From assembly GCA_037445245.1 (NCBI GenBank), contig JBBIKU010000057.1:1-13990 (forward strand): 13,990 nucleotides of DNA, written 5' to 3'. Position 1 is the first letter of the stretch, and every line of letters starts with the position of its first letter. The position numbers were made by a program, and so were the translations under genes. The notes beneath the pieces were generated by a model. That model was not told the DNA's origin, made no database searches, and was given only the letters and a program-made list of their open reading frames with translations. This DNA is from JBBIKU01 sp037445245 (GTDB lineage Bacteria > Chloroflexota > Anaerolineae > Anaerolineales > Anaerolineaceae). This document shows positions 6,751-13,990 of the stretch, piece by piece.

Positions 6751-8136
6751 TTATTTCCCGTGCTTCTTCCAGTGAGCGCCAAAGATAGTTTCCTCATCGG
6801 GCACGACCGGATCGATGGGCTTGGAAACCCAGGTGGTGTTGATCAGATGCTTCCAGGTGATGTTTTCGCTGGTGATATTGCCGCCCCAGGTGCCGCAACC
6901 CAGCGTGAGGGAGAAGGGCATGCCGTTGTCGTAGTTGCCGCTGTTGGCGTAACACTGGGGCTGGCGCACCATCATCCGGCTGACGCGCGCTTTCATCGCC
7001 AGTTCCATGATGTGATCTTCGCTGGTCGAGTGAATGCCGCAGGAGTGACCCCGTCCGACGTAGCTGGTGATCTGCTGTACAGCGGTGACCGCCTCCGAGA
7101 ATTCCCGGTATTTCCACAATGTTAGTACCGGCGACATCTTCTCACCCGAGAAAGGATCCTCGGCACCGACTTTCTCACCCATCACCATCAAAAAAGTGGT
7201 GTTATGGGGTACCTGGATGCCCGCCATCGAAGCGATCGTGCGAGCACTTTGCGCCACCGCCTTGCGGTTGAGGTGTACACCGTCGGGCCACATTGTTTCC
7301 TTGAGCTGACGGCGTTCCTCGGTGGAGCAAAGATAACCGCCGTGGGAGCGGAAGTGTTCGATCAAAGCATCGAAGATCGATTCCTGGATGACGGCGGAGT
7401 TTTCACTCGAACACGAGGTGGCGTTATCGAAGGTCTTGCTGAGGAAGATCTTTTTCGCGGCGTCCGCCAGATCGGCGGTTTCGTCCACTACGGTAACGGC
7501 ATTGCCGGCGCCCACCCCGTAAGCGGGCGTCCCGCTGGAGTACGCTACCTTGACCATACCCGAACCGCCGGTAGCCACGATCAAATCCACTTCTTTCATC
7601 AACGCTTGGGTCAATTCGACGCTCGGTTCTTTGAGGTTTTGCACCAAGTTTTGCGGTGCGCCGATTCGCTCTAACCCCTTGCGCATGAAGTTGCAAGTCA
7701 GTTCACAGGTGCGTTTGGCGGCGGGATGCGGTGCAAAGATGACGGCGTTGCGGGTTTTCAATATGGTGACGCCGTTGACGGCGATGGTCGACGAGGCGTT
7801 GGTTACCGGTGTCAGGGCGCCGATCACGCCCGCCGGTTTGGCGATCTTGATCAATCCTTTGCGAGGGTCTTCCTCGATTACACCGGCGGTCTTGAGTCCG
7901 TGTAGATCGCGCAGCGTTCCCAGCGTTTTCTTCTGGTGTTTGAGCACTTTGTCTTCATAAACACCCATGCCGGTCTCATCGACCGCCGAGCGAGCGCAGG
8001 CTTCGGCGTTTTCTCTCTTGTAAATCTCCCAGCCGACGGACGCCACCATCTCGTCCACCTGTTCCTGACTCCAGAACTCAATCGCTTCTTGCGCTTTGCG
8101 CGCGTTTTCCACTATTTCTTTCAGATCATCCGTCAT
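6751..8136 (-). CDS. CoA-acylating aldehyde dehydrogenase, AdhE N-domain/SauS-like
   Basis: The 461-residue protein resembles the aldehyde-dehydrogenase half of AdhE and acylating sulfoacetaldehyde dehydrogenases, which oxidise an aldehyde to an acyl-CoA with NAD(P). The catalytic cysteine is C242 in FDNATSCSSENS. ATGGSGMVKVAYSSGTPAYG (188-207) and the ending GCGTWGGNITSEN (413-425) are hallmarks of this group, not of the IolA/MmsA family. It is the last gene of the minus-strand iol operon, 35 bases after iolG, where iolA would be expected. I infer that it handles the C3 or C2 aldehyde of inositol breakdown, possibly malonate semialdehyde or acetaldehyde. It could also serve the convergent pyrimidine operon. 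Sulfoacetaldehyde is an alternative substrate, but no sulfonate genes are visible. A GTG fifteen bases upstream is less likely than the ATG at 8136. Confidence 0.85.
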   Translation of the reverse strand: MTDDLKEIVENARKAQEAIEFWSQEQVDEMVASVGWEIYKRENAEACARSAVDETGMGVYEDKVLKHQKKTLGTLRDLHGLKTAGVIEEDPRKGLIKIAKPAGVIGALTPVTNASSTIAVNGVTILKTRNAVIFAPHPAAKRTCELTCNFMRKGLERIGAPQNLVQNLKEPSVELTQALMKEVDLIVATGGSGMVKVAYSSGTPAYGVGAGNAVTVVDETADLADAAKKIFLSKTFDNATSCSSENSAVIQESIFDALIEHFRSHGGYLCSTEERRQLKETMWPDGVHLNRKAVAQSARTIASMAGIQVPHNTTFLMVMGEKVGAEDPFSGEKMSPVLTLWKYREFSEAVTAVQQITSYVGRGHSCGIHSTSEDHIMELAMKARVSRMMVRQPQCYANSGNYDNGMPFSLTLGCGTWGGNITSENITWKHLINTTWVSKPIDPVVPDEETIFGAHWKKHGK

Positions 8137-8140
8137 GAAC

Positions 8141-8146
8141 TCTCCT
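8141..8146 (-). promoter_or_regulatory. Ribosome binding site AGGAGA deciding the aldehyde dehydrogenase start
   Basis: AGGAGA on the minus strand is four bases ahead of the ATG at 8136. The in-frame GTG at 8151 lies upstream of this site and so is not the start. Confidence 0.75.
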
Positions 8147-8171
8147 ATCACTAAATGTAATTAATGTCCGC

Positions 8172-9194
8172 TCAACCCTCAATTTCTGAAAGTTTTACCG
8201 GGCGATTTTCATCGTACGATTTGCGCGCTGCCAACGCCATCACCACTGGAAAGCGCCCGTCCATACCGTTGACTGCTGTGGCGGTATCGTTGCCAATTGC
8301 GTCCACAAAGGCTTGCATTTCGACCACGAAACTTTCGGTGTAGCGCTCCATGAAGAAGTTGAGCGGCAGGTCGCGGCAAACTGCATTCTTTGAACTGATG
8401 ATGGCAGCGTTGGGGAAATTGTTGCCGGTTTCGATGGCGCCGGCGCTGCCGAACACTTCGACCCGCTGATCATATCCATAAACTGCTTTGCGACTGTTGT
8501 CAATACTGCCGATGACACCGTTTTTGAATTTTAACACAACCAGAGCCGTATCCAGATCGCCGGCGGCAGCGATTTCGGGGTCGATGCGCACCCCCCCGCT
8601 GGCATAGATCTCGTCGACCTCGTTGCCGATCAGGAAGCGCGCCATGTCGAAATCATGGATGGTCATATCCAGGAAGATGCCGCCCGATACCTTGACATAG
8701 TGAACAGGGGGGGGTTCTGGATCGCGGCTGATGATGTGCAGGCGGTGCGGCTCGCCGATCTCACCTTGGCTGATCGCCCGGTGCACCCGCGCAAAATTTG
8801 GATCGAAGCGCCGGTTGAACCCGATTTGCAGCTTTACCCCGGCTTGATCCACGGCAGCCAGCGCTCGGTCGATTTTGGCGAGACTGTGATCGATGGGTTT
8901 CTCGCAAAAGATGTGCTTGCCGGCGGCGGCTGCCTCACAGATGATGTTAGCATGGGTGTCGGTTGACGAACAGATGATCACGGCGTGAATAGCGGGATCG
9001 GAAAGCAGGTCATGGTAATCTCTGACCGCTTTGGGGATGCGGCATCTGCGCGCCACGTTGCGGGCGGCATTTTCATCGATATCGGCAATTGACAGCGGAT
9101 TGGCGGCGGGTATGCGGAACGCCAGATTCTCGGCGTGCACCAATCCGATGCGCCTGGCACCAATGATGGCAACGTTAATGTTTTGGTCTGCCAT
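8172..9194 (-). CDS. iolG: Inositol 2-dehydrogenase (Gfo/Idh/MocA family)
   Basis: The 340-residue product is a Gfo/Idh/MocA oxidoreductase with a typical length for myo-inositol 2-dehydrogenase, which oxidises myo-inositol to scyllo-inosose with NAD. An N-terminal Rossmann fold contains GARRIG (12-17) followed by HAENLA (20-25). CEKPIDHS (97-104) carries the catalytic lysine K99. LDMTIHDFDM (175-184) carries the D176/H180 pair expected at the active site. Position among iolE, iolD and iolB makes inositol or a stereoisomer the probable substrate. The odd point is Arg14 in place of the middle glycine of the usual GxGxxG. The start at 9194 follows GGGAGG. The frame is open much further upstream, but that stretch overlaps iolE. 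Confidence 0.85.
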   Translation of the reverse strand: MADQNINVAIIGARRIGLVHAENLAFRIPAANPLSIADIDENAARNVARRCRIPKAVRDYHDLLSDPAIHAVIICSSTDTHANIICEAAAAGKHIFCEKPIDHSLAKIDRALAAVDQAGVKLQIGFNRRFDPNFARVHRAISQGEIGEPHRLHIISRDPEPPPVHYVKVSGGIFLDMTIHDFDMARFLIGNEVDEIYASGGVRIDPEIAAAGDLDTALVVLKFKNGVIGSIDNSRKAVYGYDQRVEVFGSAGAIETGNNFPNAAIISSKNAVCRDLPLNFFMERYTESFVVEMQAFVDAIGNDTATAVNGMDGRFPVVMALAARKSYDENRPVKLSEIEG

Positions 9195-9202
9195 ATGCTT
9201 TG

Positions 9203-9208
9203 CCTCCC
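9203..9208 (-). promoter_or_regulatory. Ribosome binding site GGGAGG deciding the iolG start
   Basis: GGGAGG on the minus strand lies in the 14-base gap after the iolE stop, eight bases before the ATG at 9194. It settles the start against the open frame running back to 9725. Confidence 0.8.
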
Positions 9209-10138
9209 TTATAAGCCGATGGATTGAAGAAATTGACGGTTCCGTCTGGCGCTGTCTTTGGGACTGCCCATTCCCGGCAACACGTCCTGTTCGACCGTGA
9301 TCCAGCCGCGATAATTGTTCTTGTTCAGCCAGGCAAGGATGGCGTCGAAGTCCACGCAGCCCTTTCCCAGCTCGCAGAAAACGCCCTGGCGCACAGTCTG
9401 GAAGTAGTCCCACCCCTGTTGGCGGGATTGATCGGCGACGATAGGGTGGCAATCCTTGAAATGGACGTAGGCGATGCGACCGCCGTAGCGGTCGAGGGCA
9501 GCGGCAATCTCGCCGCCAGCCTGATTGCTGCCGCTGCCAAACACGTAATGCCCGGCATCGAAAACCAGGTTGATCAGGGTGGGGTCGGTTTTTTCCAGCA
9601 AGCGGTCGATTTCCTGTGGGGTTTCGACATAGCCGGCGCAGTGGTGGTGAAACAGGGTATGCAATCCGGTCTCGCCCAGCACGGCTCGCGAGACCTCCTC
9701 GGCGTTGCGGGCAAAGATATTCCATTCCTCGGCGGTCAATCCCATTTCGGGCGTCGCCCTGCCGGCATTGGCAGTGCGCAGCGGTTCGCTGCCGTTGTCG
9801 TCTGCCAGGATGATATAGGGTTGGTGGCGCGGGGAAGCCTCTGCCAGCAGGCGGGCGACTTTGACAGCGTTACTTACGCCGCCAGTGGCGTTGAGGGGCA
9901 GCTTGAGCCGCACTGGTACGAATGCGCTCAACAGGGTCACGCCGCGACTTTCCAGTTCCCGTTGCAATTCGGATGGATCGGTCGGCATGAATCCCCAGTC
10001 CCCCAGCTCGGTGCCGGTGTAGCCGGTTTCGACCAGTTCATCCAACATCTGTCGATAAGCGATGCGTTCCCCTTCCAGTCCTTCAAATTCGAGTGTGCCC
10101 CACGAACACGGGGCGTTGCCTAGCTGAATAGTTTTCAT
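9209..10138 (-). CDS. iolE: IolE-like inosose dehydratase (TIM-barrel, AP endonuclease 2 fold)
   Basis: The 309-residue product begins with NAPCSWG (8-14), a hallmark of IolE, then TGYTGTELGDWGFMP (38-52). Later come the metal-site segments around TLFHHHCAGYVET, NLVFDAGHYVFG, AYVHFKDCHP and the C-terminal GWITVEQD. IolE dehydrates scyllo-inosose to the trihydroxycyclohexanedione that IolD then cleaves. Neighbours are iolD twelve bases before and iolG fourteen after, so it is the second step of a contiguous set. A related sugar isomerase/epimerase (IolH or IolI) shares the fold, but the N-terminal motif favours IolE. AAAGGTGA stands just before the ATG. A 299-residue open frame on the opposite strand across this gene is an antisense shadow. 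Confidence 0.88.
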   Translation of the reverse strand: MKTIQLGNAPCSWGTLEFEGLEGERIAYRQMLDELVETGYTGTELGDWGFMPTDPSELQRELESRGVTLLSAFVPVRLKLPLNATGGVSNAVKVARLLAEASPRHQPYIILADDNGSEPLRTANAGRATPEMGLTAEEWNIFARNAEEVSRAVLGETGLHTLFHHHCAGYVETPQEIDRLLEKTDPTLINLVFDAGHYVFGSGSNQAGGEIAAALDRYGGRIAYVHFKDCHPIVADQSRQQGWDYFQTVRQGVFCELGKGCVDFDAILAWLNKNNYRGWITVEQDVLPGMGSPKDSARRNRQFLQSIGL

Positions 10139-10150
10139 GTTTCACCTTTG

Positions 10151-12040
10151 TCAGTGGTTTAGGTTCGTTGCTGGTGGTTGGAAAAATAAACGTTCATCTT
10201 CAAGCTGTTTTTCGTATTCTTTGCGTGCTTTTTGCACCGATGGCATTTCTGAAACTGCGGCGATGGGAACGTCCCACCATGAGTCGTAGCCGGGGACGCG
10301 AATTTCCCGGTCGGTGTGCACCACGATCACGGTGGTACAGTCGTTGGCGCGGGCAGTTTCGAGCGCTTGCTTGAATTCATCCAGCGTGGCAGTATCGATG
10401 GCTTGAGCGCCCAGACTGCGGGCGTTGGCGGCGAAATCCAGCGTCAGGTAGTCGCCCGTCAGTTCGCCGGAGTCGCTTTGGCGCCGGCGATAGACGGTGC
10501 CAAAGCCACCGCTGCCGAGCGAATCGCTCAGAGCGCCGATGCTGGCGTATCCGTGGTTTTCGACCAGGATGACGGTGATCTTGTAGTCTTCCTGAATGGC
10601 TGTCACGATTTCAGACGGCATCATCAGGTAGGTGCCGTCGCCGACCAGAGCGTAGACCTCGCGTTCCGGCGCTGCCATCTTAACCCCCAGCGCGCCGGGT
10701 ATTTCGTATCCCATGCAGGAGAAACCGTACTCGAGGTGATAACCCTTCCAATCCCGGGCGCGCCACAATTTGTGCAGATCGCCTGGGGCGCTGCCGGCGG
10801 CGTTGACGATCACGTCCTGTGGGCGCAGAAAGGCGTTCAACGCGCCGATGATTTCGGATTGGGCGGGTTTTCTGGTTGTGCCCAGGTGGTAAAGGTGTTC
10901 GACTTCTTTGTCCCACTGCTGGCGACCGCGGGCAATCTGTTCGGCGTAAGCCGGTGACACATGATAATCTGTCAGTGCCTCGATCCACGCTTCGAGTACC
11001 AGGCGGGCATCGGCGACCAGTGGCAACGCCGAATGTTTGTAAGCGTCGAACTCGGTCACATTCAGGTTGATGAAGCGCACCTCCGGATTCTTGAAGGCGG
11101 TCTTCGAAGCGGTAGTGAAATCTGAGTAGCGCGTGCCAATGCCAATGATCAGATCGGCTTCGGCTGCCAGGCGATTGGCAATGGCGTTACCGGTGGCGCC
11201 CACCGCCCCAACCGACTGGGGGTGGTCATAGGGCAGGGCGCCTTTGCCGGCTTGGGTTTCGGCGACCGGGATGCCGCTTTGGGCGGCGAAGCGCGCCAGA
11301 CTTTGGTTGGCTTCGCTGTAGTGCACGCCGCCGCCGGCGATGATCAGAGGTTTTTTACTGGCGCAGATGTGGTCGATAGAATGCTGCAAGCGGGTGCGGT
11401 CGGCGGGCTGGCGCGGGATGTACCAGGTGTGCGGTTGGAGAAAATCGAGTGGAAAGTCGAAAGCTTCCGCCTGGACGTCCTGCGGCAGCGCCAGGGTCAC
11501 CGCGCCGGTTTCGGCGGGAGAGGTCAACACCCGCATTACTTCGGGCAAGGCGGTGAGGATTTGTTCGGGGCGGTTGATGCGATCCCAGTAGCGTGAAACG
11601 GGTTTGAAGCAGTCATTGACCGAGATATCCTGCGTGTAGCCAGTTTCAAGTTGTTGCAGTACCGGTGCCACGTTGCGGCGGGCGAAGATATCCCCCGGCA
11701 GCAGTAGCACCGGTAAACGATTGATGGTGGCGGTGGCAGCGGCGGTGATCATGTTGGCTGCACCGGGTCCAATTGAACTGGTGCAGGCAAAGGTGCGCAA
11801 ACGGTTGCTCATTTTTGCGAAGGCAGTCGCCAGGTGTACCATTGCCTGTTCATTGCGGGCAGGATAAAAGCGAAAATCGGGCGACTGTTGCAATGCCTGA
11901 CCAATCCCTGCCACGTTGCCGTGCCCAAAAATGCCCCACACCCCGGCAAAGAACGGATTTTGCTTTCCGTCGCGCTGCACTGATTGATTCTTGAGGTAGC
12001 AGATGAGCGCCTGGGCGGTGGTTAATCGAATCGTTTTCAT
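10151..12040 (-). CDS. iolD: 3D-(3,5/4)-trihydroxycyclohexane-1,2-dione acylhydrolase
   Basis: The 629-residue thiamine-diphosphate enzyme has the length and sequence of IolD, which opens the cyclohexanedione ring to 5-deoxy-D-glucuronate. The catalytic glutamate is E64 in ARNEQAMVHLA. FACTSSIGPGAANM (84-97) is the conserved N-domain segment. The diphosphate/Mg site is VGDGTYLM (466-473) to N495 in VENHGY, and VPGYDSWWDVPIA (582-594) near the C-terminus is a strong IolD signature. It overlaps iolB by four bases (ATGA), indicating translational coupling, with AGGGG inside the end of iolB as ribosome site. iolE follows after twelve bases. No truncation or missing motif is seen. Confidence 0.95.
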   Translation of the reverse strand: MKTIRLTTAQALICYLKNQSVQRDGKQNPFFAGVWGIFGHGNVAGIGQALQQSPDFRFYPARNEQAMVHLATAFAKMSNRLRTFACTSSIGPGAANMITAAATATINRLPVLLLPGDIFARRNVAPVLQQLETGYTQDISVNDCFKPVSRYWDRINRPEQILTALPEVMRVLTSPAETGAVTLALPQDVQAEAFDFPLDFLQPHTWYIPRQPADRTRLQHSIDHICASKKPLIIAGGGVHYSEANQSLARFAAQSGIPVAETQAGKGALPYDHPQSVGAVGATGNAIANRLAAEADLIIGIGTRYSDFTTASKTAFKNPEVRFINLNVTEFDAYKHSALPLVADARLVLEAWIEALTDYHVSPAYAEQIARGRQQWDKEVEHLYHLGTTRKPAQSEIIGALNAFLRPQDVIVNAAGSAPGDLHKLWRARDWKGYHLEYGFSCMGYEIPGALGVKMAAPEREVYALVGDGTYLMMPSEIVTAIQEDYKITVILVENHGYASIGALSDSLGSGGFGTVYRRRQSDSGELTGDYLTLDFAANARSLGAQAIDTATLDEFKQALETARANDCTTVIVVHTDREIRVPGYDSWWDVPIAAVSEMPSVQKARKEYEKQLEDERLFFQPPATNLNH

Positions 12041-12945
12041 TTTTTGATCCCCTGATTAACTGGATAGATGGGAATACGTTCGTCCAGCCTGTGATAGGAT
12101 TGCTTCACCCAACTGTAGCGCGGGTCATCGTAGGCAGTGAGCGCCTGGTCGCTGCCGGCGAGCACGTTCAGATAGTAGGTGATGTAGCCGGGGGCGCTGG
12201 CGACGGGGTGGTAACCCCCCGGCACCAGCACCAGGTCGTTGTCTTGTAGCAGCAAAACTTCATCGAGGGGGTTGCCCTTCTGCTGCAGGGGCGAGGTTTC
12301 GTCAGTGTAAAGGCGCTGCAGGGCGAACCCATCGGGGTGATTCAGCTTGTAGTAGTAAATTTCCTCCAGGTCGGCTTCGACCAGGTTATCCTTTTCATCC
12401 AGGCGGCGCCCATCATGCTTGTGGGGCGGATAGCTCGACCAGTTGCCGCCGGGGGTGTAGACCTCGACCACCACCAGGCGTTCGCAGGGGAAACCTGGTG
12501 GAATGATGTCGTTGATCTGGCGGGTGACATTGTCTCCGCCGCGAATCTCGGTGCTGATATCACGCTGGTTGATGCGCCGGATGGGGTACTCCCGTGTGAC
12601 GGGCGTCCAAGCCAGGGTGTATTCGCAGTCGCTCTCAGCGAAGATGGTTGCCTCGCTGTCCCGCGGCAGATATAACGCCTCCGGTAAGCCGCTAAATACG
12701 CTCTGGCGTTTGCCAACGTTTGCAAAATTGCCGCGATTGGACTCCACGCTGAGGCTTCCCGAAAGCACCACCAGGGCGCTCTCGCAGGCAGCCGGGGCGA
12801 AGAAATGGCGCCCGCCTTTGGCTAGCCGGCGAGACTGAAAATGGATGTTCTGCCATCCGGCAGTTTGCGGTGTGACCTCGATGATTAGATCGGGGTCGGA
12901 GGAAGTGTTGGGGTGGATGATCAGGTTTTCTTTGGTGTATTTCAT
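12037..12945 (-). CDS. iolB: 5-deoxy-glucuronate isomerase
   Basis: The 302-residue product is a KduI/IolB-family bicupin isomerase that turns 5-deoxy-D-glucuronate into 2-deoxy-5-keto-D-gluconate. Clear markers are HPVTREYPIRR-like TPVTREYPIRRINQRDI (114-130), GGNWSSYPPHKHD (166-178) with candidate metal histidines H175 and H177, LEEIYYYKLNHPDGFALQRLY spread over 193-213, and GGYHPV (243-248) with H246. The frame is open 45 codons further upstream to 13080, but that part overlaps the LacI gene and reads as nonsense. The ATG at 12945 begins the family-like N-terminus. Only a weak AGAAAG precedes it, 22 bases after the regulator's stop, so translation may be coupled to that gene. It is the first enzyme gene of the operon in the window. 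Confidence 0.93.
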   Translation of the reverse strand: MKYTKENLIIHPNTSSDPDLIIEVTPQTAGWQNIHFQSRRLAKGGRHFFAPAACESALVVLSGSLSVESNRGNFANVGKRQSVFSGLPEALYLPRDSEATIFAESDCEYTLAWTPVTREYPIRRINQRDISTEIRGGDNVTRQINDIIPPGFPCERLVVVEVYTPGGNWSSYPPHKHDGRRLDEKDNLVEADLEEIYYYKLNHPDGFALQRLYTDETSPLQQKGNPLDEVLLLQDNDLVLVPGGYHPVASAPGYITYYLNVLAGSDQALTAYDDPRYSWVKQSYHRLDERIPIYPVNQGIKK

Positions 12946-12967
12946 ACTATTCTGCTTTCTGAGGTTT

Positions 12968-13990
12968 TTATTCGACCCGTGAAGAGGCGAGGGAATACTT
13001 GGTTCGTGAACGTTCTTTGGGGGGAGCGGTTGTTCCCCGAATCGCCAGCGTGGGTTCAATGAGCGAATCTTTGATCTCATGCCCGGCGATCAGTTCGAGT
13101 AGATCCTGCATGGCGATCTGCCCCATCTGGTACTTGGGTTGATGCATGGTGGTCAGCGGGGGGGTAACCAACTGGGAGAGGTCCAGATCGTCGTAGCCGA
13201 TGACGCTGAACTCTTCCGGGACGGCAATGTTCATCTCTTGGCAGACCTGTAGGGCGCCGATTGCCAGACGGTCGTTGTAGCAAAAGACAGCCGTGACATC
13301 CTCTCGCAGCAATCGTCGTGCCAGTGCCTGACCGGCGCGGGTATCATCCAGTAAATCGTTGCCCTGGGTGTTCTGATCGATCAAGACCCAGCATTCGACG
13401 ATCGGCAGGGTGTTCTCGCGCATCACTTCGCGATAGGCTTGCAGGCGGCGGCGGTTGGAGCGGGGACGGTTGCTTACACCCAGATATCCGATTCTGCGAT
13501 GACCCAGTTCAACCAGGTGCCGGACGGCAAGTTTTCCTCCCAGAGTGTCGTCGATAGAGACGTGATGAAAATTGGGATAGTCCACCATCGCCTGGCTGTT
13601 GAGCAGCACCACCGGCACAGGGATGCGGTTAAGTTGTTTGGCGTAAGGACTGCCGATACGCGAGGCGGTCAGGATGACGCCGTCCACCCGCCGCCGATGG
13701 AAGGTCTCGATCACCCGCAATTCCCGTTCGGGGTCGTTGTGTGAGGTGCTCAAAAAGACGCTGAAATTGGCGTCCTGCGCCAGATCTTCGATGCCACGGA
13801 TGACGTCCACGAAAAAATTATCCGAGATGGTTGGGAAAACCACCCCAACCGAGTGTGTCAGGCGAGAATGAAGGCTTTGTGCCAGTGAATTGGGGACGTA
13901 CCCCATCTCCCTCGCCAGCGCCTGGATGCGCTGGCACACCGGCACGCTGATGAGCGGGCTGTCGTTCATGGCGCGTGAAACGGTCGAATA
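12968..13990 (-). CDS. LacI family transcriptional regulator, partial (5' end off the right edge)
   Basis: The last 340 codons of a LacI-type regulator are present. The frame is open to the window edge, where YSTVSRAMNDSPLIS is the second half of the LacI helix-turn-helix, so the missing part is probably only a dozen or so residues and the ATG at 13969 is internal. The hinge region (GYVPNSLAQSL) and VGVVFPTISDNFF open the periplasmic-binding-like effector domain. RRVDGVILTAS, HVSIDDTLGG, GHRRIGYLG, AVFCYNDRLAIGALQ and VIGYDDLDLSQLVTPPLTTMHQP are the usual conserved blocks. It directly precedes iolB on the same strand, so it is the likely repressor of inositol use, with an inositol-derived effector (inference). 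Its own promoter and operators lie outside the window. Confidence 0.92.
   Translation of the reverse strand, partial: YSTVSRAMNDSPLISVPVCQRIQALAREMGYVPNSLAQSLHSRLTHSVGVVFPTISDNFFVDVIRGIEDLAQDANFSVFLSTSHNDPERELRVIETFHRRRVDGVILTASRIGSPYAKQLNRIPVPVVLLNSQAMVDYPNFHHVSIDDTLGGKLAVRHLVELGHRRIGYLGVSNRPRSNRRRLQAYREVMRENTLPIVECWVLIDQNTQGNDLLDDTRAGQALARRLLREDVTAVFCYNDRLAIGALQVCQEMNIAVPEEFSVIGYDDLDLSQLVTPPLTTMHQPKYQMGQIAMQDLLELIAGHEIKDSLIEPTLAIRGTTAPPKERSRTKYSLASSRVE

Noticed and set aside
8172..9725. Open frame of 517 codons extending iolG upstream
   Set aside because: The extra 177 codons overlap iolE in another frame and resemble no protein. GGGAGG and the family N-terminus place the start at 9194.
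9224..10123. 299-codon open frame on the plus strand opposite iolE
   Set aside because: It is antisense to a well-supported gene, has no recognisable motifs and no ribosome site. GC-rich codon bias explains it.
12946..13080. N-terminal extension of iolB into the LacI gene
   Set aside because: The stretch overlaps the end of the regulator in another frame and has no similarity to IolB N-termini.
1..13990. Mobile elements, CRISPR arrays, tRNA or rRNA genes
   Set aside because: No transposase or integrase motifs, spaced repeats or RNA-gene sequences were seen by eye on either strand.

Overview
The window looks like chromosomal DNA of a moderately GC-rich bacterium with strong Shine-Dalgarno sequences (AAGGAGG type), short intergenic gaps and ATGA stop/start overlaps. 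Nothing in it fixes the taxon. An anaerobic or fermentative heterotroph, for example a Chloroflexota/Anaerolineae-like organism, fits the gene content, but that is a guess. I see no mobile elements, CRISPR arrays, tRNAs or rRNAs.

Layout. (1) 1-576, minus strand: the N-terminal part of a CPBP-family membrane protease that runs off the left edge. (2) 577-756: a divergent regulatory region with a CRP-like palindrome, a candidate -10 box and a tandem repeat next to the next start codon. (3) 757-6658, plus strand: a probable operon for reductive breakdown of a pyrimidine or similar N-heterocycle. It holds a GntR/HutC regulator, a YgeW/AOTCase-like carbamoyltransferase, a dihydropyrimidinase/hydantoinase, and the two subunits of a PreTA-type flavin/Fe-S dehydrogenase. 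A structured 144-base gap splits it after the carbamoyltransferase. (4) 6705-6738: a strong hairpin terminator at the convergence point. (5) 6751-13990, minus strand: a myo-inositol catabolic operon read right to left, with a LacI-type regulator (5' end cut off), iolB, iolD, iolE, iolG, and last a CoA-acylating aldehyde dehydrogenase of the AdhE/SauS-like type. iolC, iolJ and a classical iolA are not in the window.

How it may work together. PreT passes NAD(P)H electrons to PreA, which reduces the ring. The hydantoinase opens the reduced ring to an N-carbamoyl amino acid. The usual next enzyme, an N-carbamoyl amidohydrolase, is absent, and a carbamoyltransferase sits in its place. It could remove the carbamoyl group phosphorolytically as carbamoyl phosphate, an ATP-conserving variant (inference). 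If the substrate is uracil, the product beta-alanine leads to malonate semialdehyde, which is also the end product of the Iol pathway. The acylating aldehyde dehydrogenase lies at the junction of the two operons and may serve one or both. A caution is that several PreA residues expected to contact the pyrimidine differ from the well-studied enzymes, so the true substrate may not be uracil or thymine.
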